A stretch of 64,000 nt of DNA from Streptomyces davaonensis JCM 4913 (GTDB lineage: Bacteria > Actinomycetota > Actinomycetes > Streptomycetales > Streptomycetaceae), in the NCBI RefSeq assembly GCF_000349325.1, contig NC_020504.1:4746053-4810052 (forward strand). The letters are read 5' to 3'. The notes under the pieces are model-generated. The model was not told where the DNA came from, did no database searches, and worked only from the letters and a program-made list of their open reading frames with translations. Positions 1 to 8,200 of the stretch are shown in pieces (the first letter of the stretch is position 1; every line of letters starts with the position of its first letter). The position numbers were made by a program, and so were the translations under genes.

Positions 1-710
1 AGGTACTGCACCAGCGCGGGGTGGCGCAGTTCGAGGGCGAGGGTGCGATCGGCGTTCGCCGGGATGAAGGCGACGGTGCGGTCGAAGAGGATGAGGCGGT
101 CGATGACCTCCTCCAGGGTCCGCGCCTCCACCGCGTCGCCCATCAGCTCCAGGTAGGTGAGCAGCCCCTGTCCGTGCCGGGCCACATGCGTGTACAGGTC
201 GCGCATCCGGACGCCGCGACCGCGCAGCGCCATCGCCCGGTGCAGGCCCTCCGTCAGCTCGTGCTCGGGGCGGATACCGCCCGGCTGGACGGTGAGCACC
301 TCGGTGGTGCAGGCGTCGGTGGCCGTGTCCATCGCGGCCTGGATCCGGGAGAGGCCGTCCAGGACCCGGATCGCGCTGCCCTCTCCGACCGCGTTCTGCG
401 GCAGCGGGCCGAGCCCGGCGTACCACTCGAACGCGGCCACCGCCGAGCCCATCCGCCGCTGGCTCGCGCTGACCTCGTCGTACACCCCGCGCAGCAGCCG
501 GGTCATGACCTCCTGCGGGGAGGTCGGCACCAGCCAGGCCATGTCGTCGGGGTCCGGGTGCAGCAGGGCCAGCTCCAGCAGACAGGGCACCGCATCCGCC
601 TCGACCCTGGGCACACGGCCGCGCCGTACGGCCCGGGAATACACCCGATCCCCGGCCTCGCACAGTCGGTCAGCACCGTGTGGATGCCCATCCGTCCCGT
701 GCCCGGCCAT
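1..710 (-). CDS. LuxR/TrmB-like helix-turn-helix regulator, C-terminus cut off by the window
   Basis: The minus-strand reading frame from ATG at 710 runs off the left edge, giving about 236 residues. The layout (short N-terminal segment ending HPDPDD, then a stretch around VMTRLLRGVYDEVSASQRRM, then an alpha/beta segment around EVLTVQPGG) matches a large Streptomyces group of TrmB-like proteins that end in a LuxR-type HTH. That HTH would lie outside the window, so DNA binding is inferred from family resemblance and not seen. It is on the same strand as the downstream sugar-binding gene but separated from it by a terminator, so it is probably transcribed separately. The start could also be an in-frame ATG further in, at MAWLVPTSP. 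Confidence 0.6.
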   Translation of the reverse strand, partial: MAGHGTDGHPHGADRLCEAGDRVYSRAVRRGRVPRVEADAVPCLLELALLHPDPDDMAWLVPTSPQEVMTRLLRGVYDEVSASQRRMGSAVAAFEWYAGLGPLPQNAVGEGSAIRVLDGLSRIQAAMDTATDACTTEVLTVQPGGIRPEHELTEGLHRAMALRGRGVRMRDLYTHVARHGQGLLTYLELMGDAVEARTLEEVIDRLILFDRTVAFIPANADRTLALELRHPALVQY

Positions 711-879
711 CGCCCATCCCACCCCCGGTTTCCGCGTCTTCCGCAGCGCAACTATGCGCGGACGGGACGTGGTCCGCAACACGCCTCAGGGGTCTCAGCC
801 GCCCGACTGGACCTGATTTGTTCGCTTATGGAACCCAACCACCCGAACACGGTTTCCGGACATGCCCCGGAGCAGCGGA

Positions 880-908
880 AGGGCCCGGTCCGCACGGAAC
901 CGAGCCCT
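880..908 (-). terminator. Rho-independent-type hairpin after the sugar-binding gene
   Basis: An inverted repeat with arms of about 10 bp (one G.T pair) and a 9-nt loop lies 22 bp past the stop of the binding-protein gene. It separates that gene from the LuxR-like regulator on the same strand. Confidence 0.6.
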
Positions 909-930
909 CCGGCACTACGCCTGGCCGTGA

Positions 931-2037
931 CTACTTGAGGCCGATCTCGTCGCACGCCGCCTTGTACTTGCTGGTGCAGATCTCGGCGATCTTGTAGATG
1001 CCGTCGTTGACGACGGTGTCGCTGATGTTCTCCGTCGTCAGCGCGACCACCGGGACCAGCTGGGCGGGGATGTCCTTGGTGGTGGGGCTGTCGACCCGGT
1101 CGGCGGTCAGGGAGTCGAACTTGATGTCCTTGCCCTGGACCTTGGCCACCGCCATCTCGGCGGCCGCCTCGGCCTCCTCGGGGTAGGACTTGTAGACGCT
1201 CATGTACTGCTCGCCGGCGACGATCCGCTGCACGGCGTCGAGTTCGGCGTCCTGGCCGGTGATCGGCGGCAGCTCGGTGACGCCCGCGGCCTCCAGAGCC
1301 TTGATGACACCGCCGGCCATGCCGTCGTTGGCGGAGTACACCGCGGCGATGTTGTTGACACCGATGTCTTCGATCGCCTCGGTCATGTTGGCCTCGGCGT
1401 TCTCCGGCTTCCAGTCCTTGGTGTCGAAGGTCTTCGCGATCGTCACCTGGCCGTTGAGCTCGGAGAGCGCGCCCGCCTTGAACTGCTTGGCGTTCGGGTC
1501 GGTGGGCGAGCCGTTCATCATGACGATCTTCGTCGAGGTGTCGACGTCACCGCCGAGCGCGGCCATCAGGGAGCGGCCCTGCACCTCGCCCACGAGCTCG
1601 TTGTCGAAGGAGATGTACGCCTCGATCGGGCCCTCGGCGAGACGGTCGTAGGCGATGACCGGGATACCGGCCTCCTTGGCCTTCTCCACCTGGGCCGCGA
1701 TGGACTTGGAGTCCACGGCGTCCAGCAGGATGACGTCGACGCCGTCGTCGATCATCTTCTCCATCTGGGTGCCCTGCGTAGCGGCGCTCGCGTCGGCGTT
1801 GGCGTAGACGACCTCGCCCTTGTTGTCGGTGAGCTCGGCCACCTTCGCCCGGATGATCGGGTGGTCGAACTTGTCGTACCGGGTGTTGGCCGTCTCCGGC
1901 AGCAACAGCCCCACCGTGATGTCGTTCCCCTTGGTCGGACTCGCGTCGGCACTGTCTCCCGTCACTCCGAGGGCGCCACAGGCGGACAGCGAAAGGGTCA
2001 TCGAGGACGCGGCCACGCATATGGCGATACGACGCAT
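931..2037 (-). CDS. Sugar ABC transporter substrate-binding lipoprotein (XylF/ChvE type)
   Basis: The 368-aa protein begins with a signal peptide ending in a lipobox (LSAC, Cys about residue 21), so it should be tethered outside the membrane. The body is a type I periplasmic-binding (Peripla_BP_4) fold: an opening strand ITVGLLLPET, a DGVDVILLDAVDSKS segment and AGIPVIAYDRL, as in xylose/ribose/multiple-sugar binding proteins. The longer frame upstream is ignored because MRRIAICVAAS gives a normal signal peptide. No ATPase or permease gene is adjacent on either side in the window. It is either an orphan binding protein or its transporter is encoded elsewhere; the exact sugar cannot be told from sequence alone. 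Confidence 0.88.
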   Translation of the reverse strand: MRRIAICVAASSMTLSLSACGALGVTGDSADASPTKGNDITVGLLLPETANTRYDKFDHPIIRAKVAELTDNKGEVVYANADASAATQGTQMEKMIDDGVDVILLDAVDSKSIAAQVEKAKEAGIPVIAYDRLAEGPIEAYISFDNELVGEVQGRSLMAALGGDVDTSTKIVMMNGSPTDPNAKQFKAGALSELNGQVTIAKTFDTKDWKPENAEANMTEAIEDIGVNNIAAVYSANDGMAGGVIKALEAAGVTELPPITGQDAELDAVQRIVAGEQYMSVYKSYPEEAEAAAEMAVAKVQGKDIKFDSLTADRVDSPTTKDIPAQLVPVVALTTENISDTVVNDGIYKIAEICTSKYKAACDEIGLK

Positions 2038-2247
2038 TGGGGAGCTCACTTCTGGTGCCTTCCGGACGCGGGCGCAGCATTGCGACCCAGGTGACTGAAA
2101 AGCCAACGCGGCACCGCCCCCCAGCGTCAAGCGGAATCACTTAACGAGTCCGCAACACCACGCTCCGCTTGGCCTGTGAAGGTATGGCGGAATCCCCTCC
2201 AAACACCCGTTACGACCCCTCCGTACAACCAACCCCACCCCTCGCGA

Positions 2248-2261
2248 GTCGTGATCACGAC
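2248..2261. promoter_or_regulatory. 14-bp perfect palindrome between divergent genes
   Basis: GTCGTGATCACGAC lies in the 262-bp intergenic region between the sugar-binding lipoprotein and the fibronectin-type protein, 39 bp before the latter's start. It could be an operator for either gene. The regulator is unknown. Confidence 0.4.
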
Positions 2262-2299
2262 AGCTTCCGACGGCTGTTCCGCACATCTCAGAGGACCGA

Positions 2300-3712
2300 A
2301 TGAACCCAGCCAGAAGCACGGCCGCCGCGACCGTGCTCGCCACCGCGGCCGGCCTGCTCGCCGCCGTAGCGACTCCCGCCTCCGCCGCGGTCACCTGCAC
2401 CTCCCCGGTGTTCAAGCGGACGTTCTACGCGAACACCACCTTCTCCGGCACCCCGCAGAAGACCGACTGCGACAGCGCGATCGACCAGGACTGGGGCACG
2501 GGCGCCCCGGCCTCGGGCCTGCCGAGCAACAACTTCGGCGTGCGCTGGACGGTGACCCGGGACTTCGGGTCCGGCGGACCCTTCACGCTCAGCGCGTCCG
2601 GCCTCGACGGCATCCGGGTCTATCTGGACCCCGGCACGGCGGACGCCCGCAAGATCAGCCTGTGGACGAACACCTCCACCACGGTCTCCAAGACCGTCAA
2701 CGTGACCGTCCCGGCCGGCAAGCACACCCTGCGCGTCGACTACGTCAACTGGACCGGCTCCGCCAAGGTCAAGTTCGGCTACGCGCCCCGCACTTCGGCC
2801 TCCGTCGACACGGTCGCCCCGCTGCGCCCGACCGGAGCGGCGGTCGCTTACGACCAGGCCACCGGCAAGGCCAAGCTGACCTGGGCGAAGAACAAGGAGA
2901 TGGACCTCGCGGGGTACCGCGTCTACCGGCGGGAGAAGGGCGGCACGTTCCCCGCCACGCCCCTCGCCACGACGACGTCGACGTCGTACACGGACGCCAC
3001 CCTTCCCGTGACCGGCGCCGCGTTCGAGTACTCCGTCCGCGCCTACGACAAGGCCGGCAACGTCTCCTCGTGGGCGGCGGCGCTCGCCGTCACCACGGCG
3101 GACCGGACGGCGCCCGGCGTGCCGAGCGGGGTCGGCACGGCTTCCGAGCCGGACGGGCTGTGGGTCGGCTGGGGCGCCGTCGAGGGGGCCGCGTCGTACC
3201 GGGTGTACCGGGCGGCCACGGCGGACGGCACGTACACGCCGGTCGGCAGCACCGCGGAGGACTCCTACGTGGACACCTCGGCCGTGGAAGGCGCCACCTA
3301 CTACTACCGGGTGACCTCGCTCGACGCGGCGGGCAACGAGTCCGCGCGGTCCACCGCCGTCAGCGGCAAGCGCAAGGACCTCACCCCGCCGTCCGCGGTG
3401 ACGGGGGTCGAGGTCACGCCCACCGAGTACGGCTTCTACGTGACCTGGGACGCCAATCCGACACCCGACCTGGAGAGTTACGTGGTGCGCCGGGGCGAGT
3501 TGTGGGGCGACGAGGAGCAGCAGGTGTGCTCCCTCTACCCGGGCTACTACGTGAGCGCCGGGACCACCTCGTACGAGTATCAGACCGTCCCGGACGGCGA
3601 GCAGTCCTGCTTCATCGTCGACGCCATCGACGACGACGGGAACTCCTCCTTCCAGTGGACCGGCGAGGCGCAGATCGTCGTCGCGACCGAGCTGGACCTG
3701 ACGACGCCATGA
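2300..3712 (+). CDS. Secreted PA14-like and fibronectin type III repeat protein
   Basis: The 470-aa product starts with a Sec signal peptide (to about residue 29, ending TPASA/A). Residues about 30-160 resemble a PA14-type beta-sandwich, with segments FKRTFYANTTFSG and HTLRVDYVNWTGSAKVKFGY. Three fibronectin type III modules follow, at about 170-265, 268-360 and 362-465, with the usual W..., YRVYR and YRVTSLDAAGN patterns. Fn3 modules of this kind are usually spacers or carbohydrate-surface adhesion modules in secreted actinobacterial enzymes. No catalytic domain is present, so it is probably a cell-surface or matrix-binding protein. An AGAGGA-like ribosome site precedes the ATG, and a strong terminator follows the stop. 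Confidence 0.8.
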   Translation: MNPARSTAAATVLATAAGLLAAVATPASAAVTCTSPVFKRTFYANTTFSGTPQKTDCDSAIDQDWGTGAPASGLPSNNFGVRWTVTRDFGSGGPFTLSASGLDGIRVYLDPGTADARKISLWTNTSTTVSKTVNVTVPAGKHTLRVDYVNWTGSAKVKFGYAPRTSASVDTVAPLRPTGAAVAYDQATGKAKLTWAKNKEMDLAGYRVYRREKGGTFPATPLATTTSTSYTDATLPVTGAAFEYSVRAYDKAGNVSSWAAALAVTTADRTAPGVPSGVGTASEPDGLWVGWGAVEGAASYRVYRAATADGTYTPVGSTAEDSYVDTSAVEGATYYYRVTSLDAAGNESARSTAVSGKRKDLTPPSAVTGVEVTPTEYGFYVTWDANPTPDLESYVVRRGELWGDEEQQVCSLYPGYYVSAGTTSYEYQTVPDGEQSCFIVDAIDDDGNSSFQWTGEAQIVVATELDLTTP

Positions 3713-3718
3713 GAAAAA

Positions 3719-3744
3719 GCCGGGCCCACTGGCGTGGGCCCGGC
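3719..3744. terminator. Strong bidirectional hairpin
   Basis: Perfect 11-bp GC-rich arms with a 4-nt loop lie between the convergent fibronectin-type gene and the small membrane gene. A run of A before the hairpin gives a U-run for minus-strand transcripts. Confidence 0.8.
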
Positions 3745-3750
3745 GGTGCT

Positions 3751-4050
3751 TCACCAGAGCGAGATGTACGGCGACATCGCCGGATACCAGGCCAGCGCGA
3801 GGCACGGCAGCAGGCACAGCCGTACCGCCGTCAGCGACCAGCCGACCCGCCGGGGCCACAGCTGCTCCCGCGAGACCAGGGCCAGGGTCAGCAGGAGCGA
3901 GACCGCGAGTCCGACGCTGGACCACTCCATGTACGGGACGTCCGCGAGGAAGACATACGGGTCGTCACGCCAGGTCCACAGCGTCCGAGCCACGATCAGG
4001 GTCAGCACCGCCTCCGCGGCGACGACCCACACACCGAGCCCCCGGCGCAT
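3751..4050 (-). CDS. Small integral membrane protein coupled to the amidase gene
   Basis: This 99-aa hydrophobic protein has three predicted membrane spans: VWVVAAEAVLTLIVARTLW, VGLAVSLLLTLALV and LTAVRLCLLPCLALAW. Its ATG overlaps the stop codon of the upstream amidase-like gene (TGATG), so the two are very likely co-translated. A longer frame with an upstream GTG exists but would overlap the amidase further. I do not recognise the family. The coupling suggests a role alongside the secreted amidase-domain protein, for example in export or immunity, but that is inference. Confidence 0.65.
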   Translation of the reverse strand: MRRGLGVWVVAAEAVLTLIVARTLWTWRDDPYVFLADVPYMEWSSVGLAVSLLLTLALVSREQLWPRRVGWSLTAVRLCLLPCLALAWYPAMSPYISLW

Positions 4051-7000
4051 CAGTACCACTCCGGCTTGGGCCGGTAGATCCAGATCTTCATCCTCGGCTC
4101 CGCGCTCTTCTGGGCGGCCAGGCTGCGGTACTTGTAGTTCTTGTTGTGCTGGGTCACGTAGATCTTCCCGTTGCTGATCTTGCTGATGATCGAGGCGTGG
4201 TCGACCTTCCCGTCGTTCTTCCAGTCGTAGAGGACGATGTCACCGGTGAAGGCGTTGCTCGTGTTCCGCTTGGAGTGCAGCATGTGCCGCTCCATGAAGG
4301 TCTTGAGGTAGGCCGCGTTGATCCACGTCCAGGTCTCCTCATGGATCCAGTTGCTCGGCTTGCGCCACCAGTGGTCCTTGCTCTTGTGGCTCTCGTCCCC
4401 GGAGCCCTTCATCCTGATGTCGCCGCCCAGGTGCATCGCCCGGGAGACGAAGTTCGTGCAGTCCTGGCTGTACATGGCCGGCGCGTCCCAGTTGGACACG
4501 GCCCAGGTGGCCGCTCCCGTGCGCAGGTAGGTGCCGGCCTGAGCGGCGTCGAAGGAGACCGTCGTGGCGGTGGTCTCGCTGCCGTCGTCCGTGGAGTCAC
4601 CGTCGAACGCCGAGGGTTCGAGACCGTCCGCCAGGACGTCTCCCTCGATGGCGTTGGCGAAGTCGTCCAGCGCGGCGCCGGTCGGCCGGACCACCACCTC
4701 CTTGGCGGCGGCGGTGACTGCGGCCAGCAGGACCGGCTCCGTACCGGCGGAGAAGGTGTAGCGCATCTCGGTCTCGCCGGTCTGGTCGGTCGGGTCGGCG
4801 GTGGCGGTGCTGACGTCGGTCACGATGATGTCCGCGGTGTGCACCGTCGCGCGCAGGGTGACCGTCGTGCCGTCGGCCGACGGGATGGCCAGGACGTCGG
4901 TGAAGGTGGCCTCGGGCGAGACGTTGTCCGAGTCGTCCTCGGAGCCCGCCACCCGCTCCCGCAGCAGCGCCTCCTGGTCCTTGGCGAGACGGCCGACGAA
5001 CTGGGCGCCGTACGCGCTGTTGGCGGCGGCGTCGTTCGCGTCGACGTAGCTGCCCTGGACGAGGCCGCCCCGGGCGAAGTGGTACGCCTGCATGGCCGTC
5101 GAGTACCCGTCCGTACCGCCCGGCACGGCCGCCGGGACAATGCCGCCCGACGTGGCGGTCGCGCCGGTGCCGTAGGCGTTCTTGCCGGTCACCTTGAAGG
5201 TGTAGGTGACGTCCCCGGCGTCCGCGTCGAGGTTGTCGAAGACCGCGGACAGGCCCGTGGTGGTCTTGGTGCCCACCGTCGTCCCGTCGGAGGCCACCGC
5301 GGTGACCGTGTAGGTGACCACGTCGGTCGCCTCGCCGACGAACTCCGCCGCGGACCAGGTCACCAGGGCGCCGTGCTCACCGGGCACGGCCTTGAGGTCG
5401 GTCACCGCCGCGGGCACGGTGCCGGTGGTGCCGGAGGGCGCGGGCTCCTCGGTCACGTCCACCGTGAACGTCTGGAGCGCGGTGTACGCGGAACACACGC
5501 CCTCCGCGCAGGCGCGCATCTTCCAGCGGTAGGTCGAGCCGTCGGTCAGCAGCGCGTCCGGAACCTTGGCGACGGCCCGGTCGCCGTCCTGGACGGAGGC
5601 GGTGAGGGGCTCGCCCAAGGTGGCGCCGGAGGCGTCGTACAGCAGGTACTCGGCCGACACGGCGCCCCGGCCCGCGGCCTTGACGACGCCGGTGAGCAGC
5701 GGGGTCGTCGTCTGTGTGGCGCCCGTCGCGAGGTCGCTGGGCACCTCGGGCGCGGGGGCCTTGGAGGTGTCGACCGTGAAGGTCCTCCAGGCGCTCCAGG
5801 CCGTGGAGTAGTCGGTGCCGTCGTAGGCCCGGGCCCGTACCCGCAGGTGCTTGCCGTCGGGCAGCGGGTTCTCCACCGGTACGGCGAGGGCGGCGACCTC
5901 CATGGTGTCGACGTACGGCGTGTCCGTGGTGAGCGTGTACGTCGTGTCGTTGTACGCCGGGTCCGGCTCGATGACGTACTGGGCGCGCGCCCGCTGCGGA
6001 TCGCCGTCGTTCACCAGCGTCGACAGCACCGGAGTGGTCGAGGTGACCACGTCGGTACCCGCGACCGGCGCCAGGGCCGGCGCGGCCGGCGCCTCGGGGT
6101 AGGTGTTGTACGTGATCGTCAGGTGCGGTTCCGTAGAGCCGTCACCGGAGACGTGGTTGGCGGAGTGGAAGCGCCGCCAGGTCGAGGAGTCGGTCTCGTC
6201 GACACCGCGGACCAGCAGACCGTGGTTGGCGGTGCCGCTCGTCCAGGCCTTGACGATCGTGTCGATGTCGAAGTTCAGCGTGCCGGCCGGGCAGTCCGCC
6301 GAGTAGCCCTTGGCGGCGGTGTTGATCACCTGTCCGGTGGTGGTGGAGGCGGGCGGGTCGGCCCAGGTGACCGCGGACGACGACCAGGCCTCGGTGACCC
6401 GGCGCACGGCCGTGCCGGTGCCCACCGTGCAGGAGGAGGACCAGTACGAGTACAGGGCCAGGTTGGTGTCGATGACGTGGACGCCCTCGTAGCCCGCGAG
6501 ATCGAACTTCAGGAACGAACGCGCCACCGTCGTACCGCCGTTGTACGTTCCCGACTTCAACTCCGTCGAGGAGACCTGCGAGTCCGGGTAATTGGTGGCG
6601 ACCCAGGTGTCGGTGGTGACCGCCAGCGTGCTGGTCGGGTCGACGGTGACCGGGTAGGTCAGGTTCTGCCTGAAGTAGTCGGCGTCCGGGCGCAGTACGA
6701 GCGTCTGGGTGCCGTCGGCCGCGGTCTCGATCTCGGTGTCCAAGGCCGCGAGATGCTTGGACTCGCCGGACCTCTTGTCCACCGATGAGTCCCACATCAT
6801 CGGCGCCGGGGCCTCGGCGACCAGCTTGCCCGCGCCGTTCTTCAGCAGCAGATGCCCGGAGTCCGCCTCGGAGAGGGTGAGGCCCTTGAGGATGACCGGG
6901 ATGCGGTAGGTGAGGTCTGCGGTGGGCGCCTCGTCGAGGAGGACGTTCTGGGAGAAGCCCTGCTTCAGGGCGGTGACCGTCAGGGTCTGCCCGTCGCCCA

Positions 7001-7544
7001 GGTCGTAGGAGGCGGTGTCGTCCTTCACCGTCGGCGTGGGAAGAGTGTGCTCCCAGCCCAGCGCCATGGAGGCGCCGCCCTTGGCGACGGAGGCCAGCTT
7101 CTTGTCGCCGCCGTCGGAGACGGCGATGTCGGCGGCCGCCGTCTCCGGTTCCAGGGCCGCGCCCTCGTCGGTGAGCCCGGTGTCGATGTGGCTCCAGGAC
7201 CCGTCGGCCTGCTTGACCCGGACGGGGCCCGCGTAGGTCTCGGCGGTCAGCGTGCCGTCCGGGTTCACGTACACCGAGGAGGACTCGGTGCGCTGGGAGA
7301 GCAGCTCGATGCGCCGGTTCTGGATCTTGGCGTTGCGCCGGGCGGCCTCCTCCTCGCTCAGCCCGAGCAGCTTGGCTATGTCGGGCTTGTCGTCGCCGAG
7401 CGTGACGGCCTTGGCGGGGCTGTTCACGATCTGGTCGGCGGCAGGCGCCGGGAGGGACGCGAGGGAAGGGTCACCGGTGAGGAAACCCGCGAGCGTCAGC
7501 GCCGCGGTGGCCTGGATCCACCGTCTTCGGTTGGTGCGTTGCAC
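4050..7544 (-). CDS. Giant secreted DNRLRE protein with C-terminal amidase domain
   Basis: The 1164-aa protein has a twin-arginine-rich signal peptide (RTNRRRWIQATAAL...). A DNRLRE-type region follows at about 300-470, with TLAVTTDTWVATNYP and RSFLKFDLAGYEG. Then come two or three Ig/fibronectin-like modules (about 480-830). The C-terminal domain (about 1020-1164) resembles the putative amidase family 6 (CHAP/NlpC-like cysteine hydrolase). In that domain DCTNFVSR gives the candidate nucleophile Cys about 1029, and KVDHASI gives His about 1116. It is probably exported and acts on peptidoglycan or a peptide substrate. DNRLRE domains are common at the N-terminus of actinobacterial wall and polymorphic-toxin-like proteins. 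Downstream it is coupled to a small membrane protein. The toxin reading is only a possibility. Confidence 0.85.
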   Translation of the reverse strand: MQRTNRRRWIQATAALTLAGFLTGDPSLASLPAPAADQIVNSPAKAVTLGDDKPDIAKLLGLSEEEAARRNAKIQNRRIELLSQRTESSSVYVNPDGTLTAETYAGPVRVKQADGSWSHIDTGLTDEGAALEPETAAADIAVSDGGDKKLASVAKGGASMALGWEHTLPTPTVKDDTASYDLGDGQTLTVTALKQGFSQNVLLDEAPTADLTYRIPVILKGLTLSEADSGHLLLKNGAGKLVAEAPAPMMWDSSVDKRSGESKHLAALDTEIETAADGTQTLVLRPDADYFRQNLTYPVTVDPTSTLAVTTDTWVATNYPDSQVSSTELKSGTYNGGTTVARSFLKFDLAGYEGVHVIDTNLALYSYWSSSCTVGTGTAVRRVTEAWSSSAVTWADPPASTTTGQVINTAAKGYSADCPAGTLNFDIDTIVKAWTSGTANHGLLVRGVDETDSSTWRRFHSANHVSGDGSTEPHLTITYNTYPEAPAAPALAPVAGTDVVTSTTPVLSTLVNDGDPQRARAQYVIEPDPAYNDTTYTLTTDTPYVDTMEVAALAVPVENPLPDGKHLRVRARAYDGTDYSTAWSAWRTFTVDTSKAPAPEVPSDLATGATQTTTPLLTGVVKAAGRGAVSAEYLLYDASGATLGEPLTASVQDGDRAVAKVPDALLTDGSTYRWKMRACAEGVCSAYTALQTFTVDVTEEPAPSGTTGTVPAAVTDLKAVPGEHGALVTWSAAEFVGEATDVVTYTVTAVASDGTTVGTKTTTGLSAVFDNLDADAGDVTYTFKVTGKNAYGTGATATSGGIVPAAVPGGTDGYSTAMQAYHFARGGLVQGSYVDANDAAANSAYGAQFVGRLAKDQEALLRERVAGSEDDSDNVSPEATFTDVLAIPSADGTTVTLRATVHTADIIVTDVSTATADPTDQTGETEMRYTFSAGTEPVLLAAVTAAAKEVVVRPTGAALDDFANAIEGDVLADGLEPSAFDGDSTDDGSETTATTVSFDAAQAGTYLRTGAATWAVSNWDAPAMYSQDCTNFVSRAMHLGGDIRMKGSGDESHKSKDHWWRKPSNWIHEETWTWINAAYLKTFMERHMLHSKRNTSNAFTGDIVLYDWKNDGKVDHASIISKISNGKIYVTQHNKNYKYRSLAAQKSAEPRMKIWIYRPKPEWY

Positions 7545-7673
7545 TCCGACTCCTTTTCAGGGCCCCCGTGGTCATGGGGGGCCGGAGTGCGAGATATATC
7601 GGTGATCTTGGCCGAATGGAGATTGTGTGACCGAAAGGTGATCATGACCGGGAGGTTCCGCGCGGGAACGACG

Positions 7674-7708
7674 AAGGGGCCGTGGGTCTTCGAAACCCAC
7701 GGCCCCTT
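7674..7708. terminator. Terminator of the dnaK-hspR operon
   Basis: Perfect 14-bp arms with a 7-nt loop end 18 bp before the hspR stop codon position, on the downstream side of the operon. This is the clearest transcription end in this part of the window. Confidence 0.85.
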
Positions 7709-7726
7709 CCGCGTCCTGAGAACGCG

Positions 7727-8200
7727 TCAGTCGTTCTGCTGCCGCTTGGGCCGCCACACGACCAACGCGCTGGTCTGCTGGACCTCCTGATACGGCACCA
7801 GGTCGCGGCGGTACGAGGCGTGTACCGCTGCCTCGCGCTGCTGCATCGCCGCCGCGGCCCCTTCGACGGCCGCCTGAAGCTCGGCCACTCGGGACTGGAG
7901 CGCGGCGACCTGGTTCTCCAGTTCGATGATGCGCTTGATGCCGGCCAGGTTGATGCCCTCGTCCTGCGACAACTGCTGGACGGTGCGCAGCAGTTCGATG
8001 TCGCGGGCCGAGTAGCGGCGGCCCCGTCCGGCGGTGCGGTCCGGAGACACCAGGCCCAGTCGGTCGTACTGGCGCAGCGTCTGCGGGTGCAGGCCGGAGA
8101 GCTGGGCCGCCACCGAGATGACGTAGACCGGGGTCTCCTCGGTCAGTTCATACGGCCCTCGGAAATTGTCACTGCGTCGACGACCGTCCATCTCCGTCAT
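7727..8200 (-). CDS. hspR: HspR, MerR-family heat-shock repressor
   Basis: The 157-aa protein has a MerR-type winged helix at about residues 24-95 (VISVAAQLSGLHPQTLRQYD ... GRRYSARDIELL). A predicted coiled coil follows (about 95-125), then a basic C-terminal tail. In Streptomyces, HspR binds CTTGAGT-N7-ACTCAAG repeats (HAIR) and uses DnaK as co-repressor. Both partners are present here: the gene is last in the dnaK operon and a perfect HAIR lies upstream of dnaK. The start overlaps the dnaJ stop by four bases (ATGA), so it is translationally coupled. An internal ATG at residue 4 is an alternative start. Confidence 0.97.
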   Translation of the reverse strand: MTEMDGRRRSDNFRGPYELTEETPVYVISVAAQLSGLHPQTLRQYDRLGLVSPDRTAGRGRRYSARDIELLRTVQQLSQDEGINLAGIKRIIELENQVAALQSRVAELQAAVEGAAAAMQQREAAVHASYRRDLVPYQEVQQTSALVVWRPKRQQND

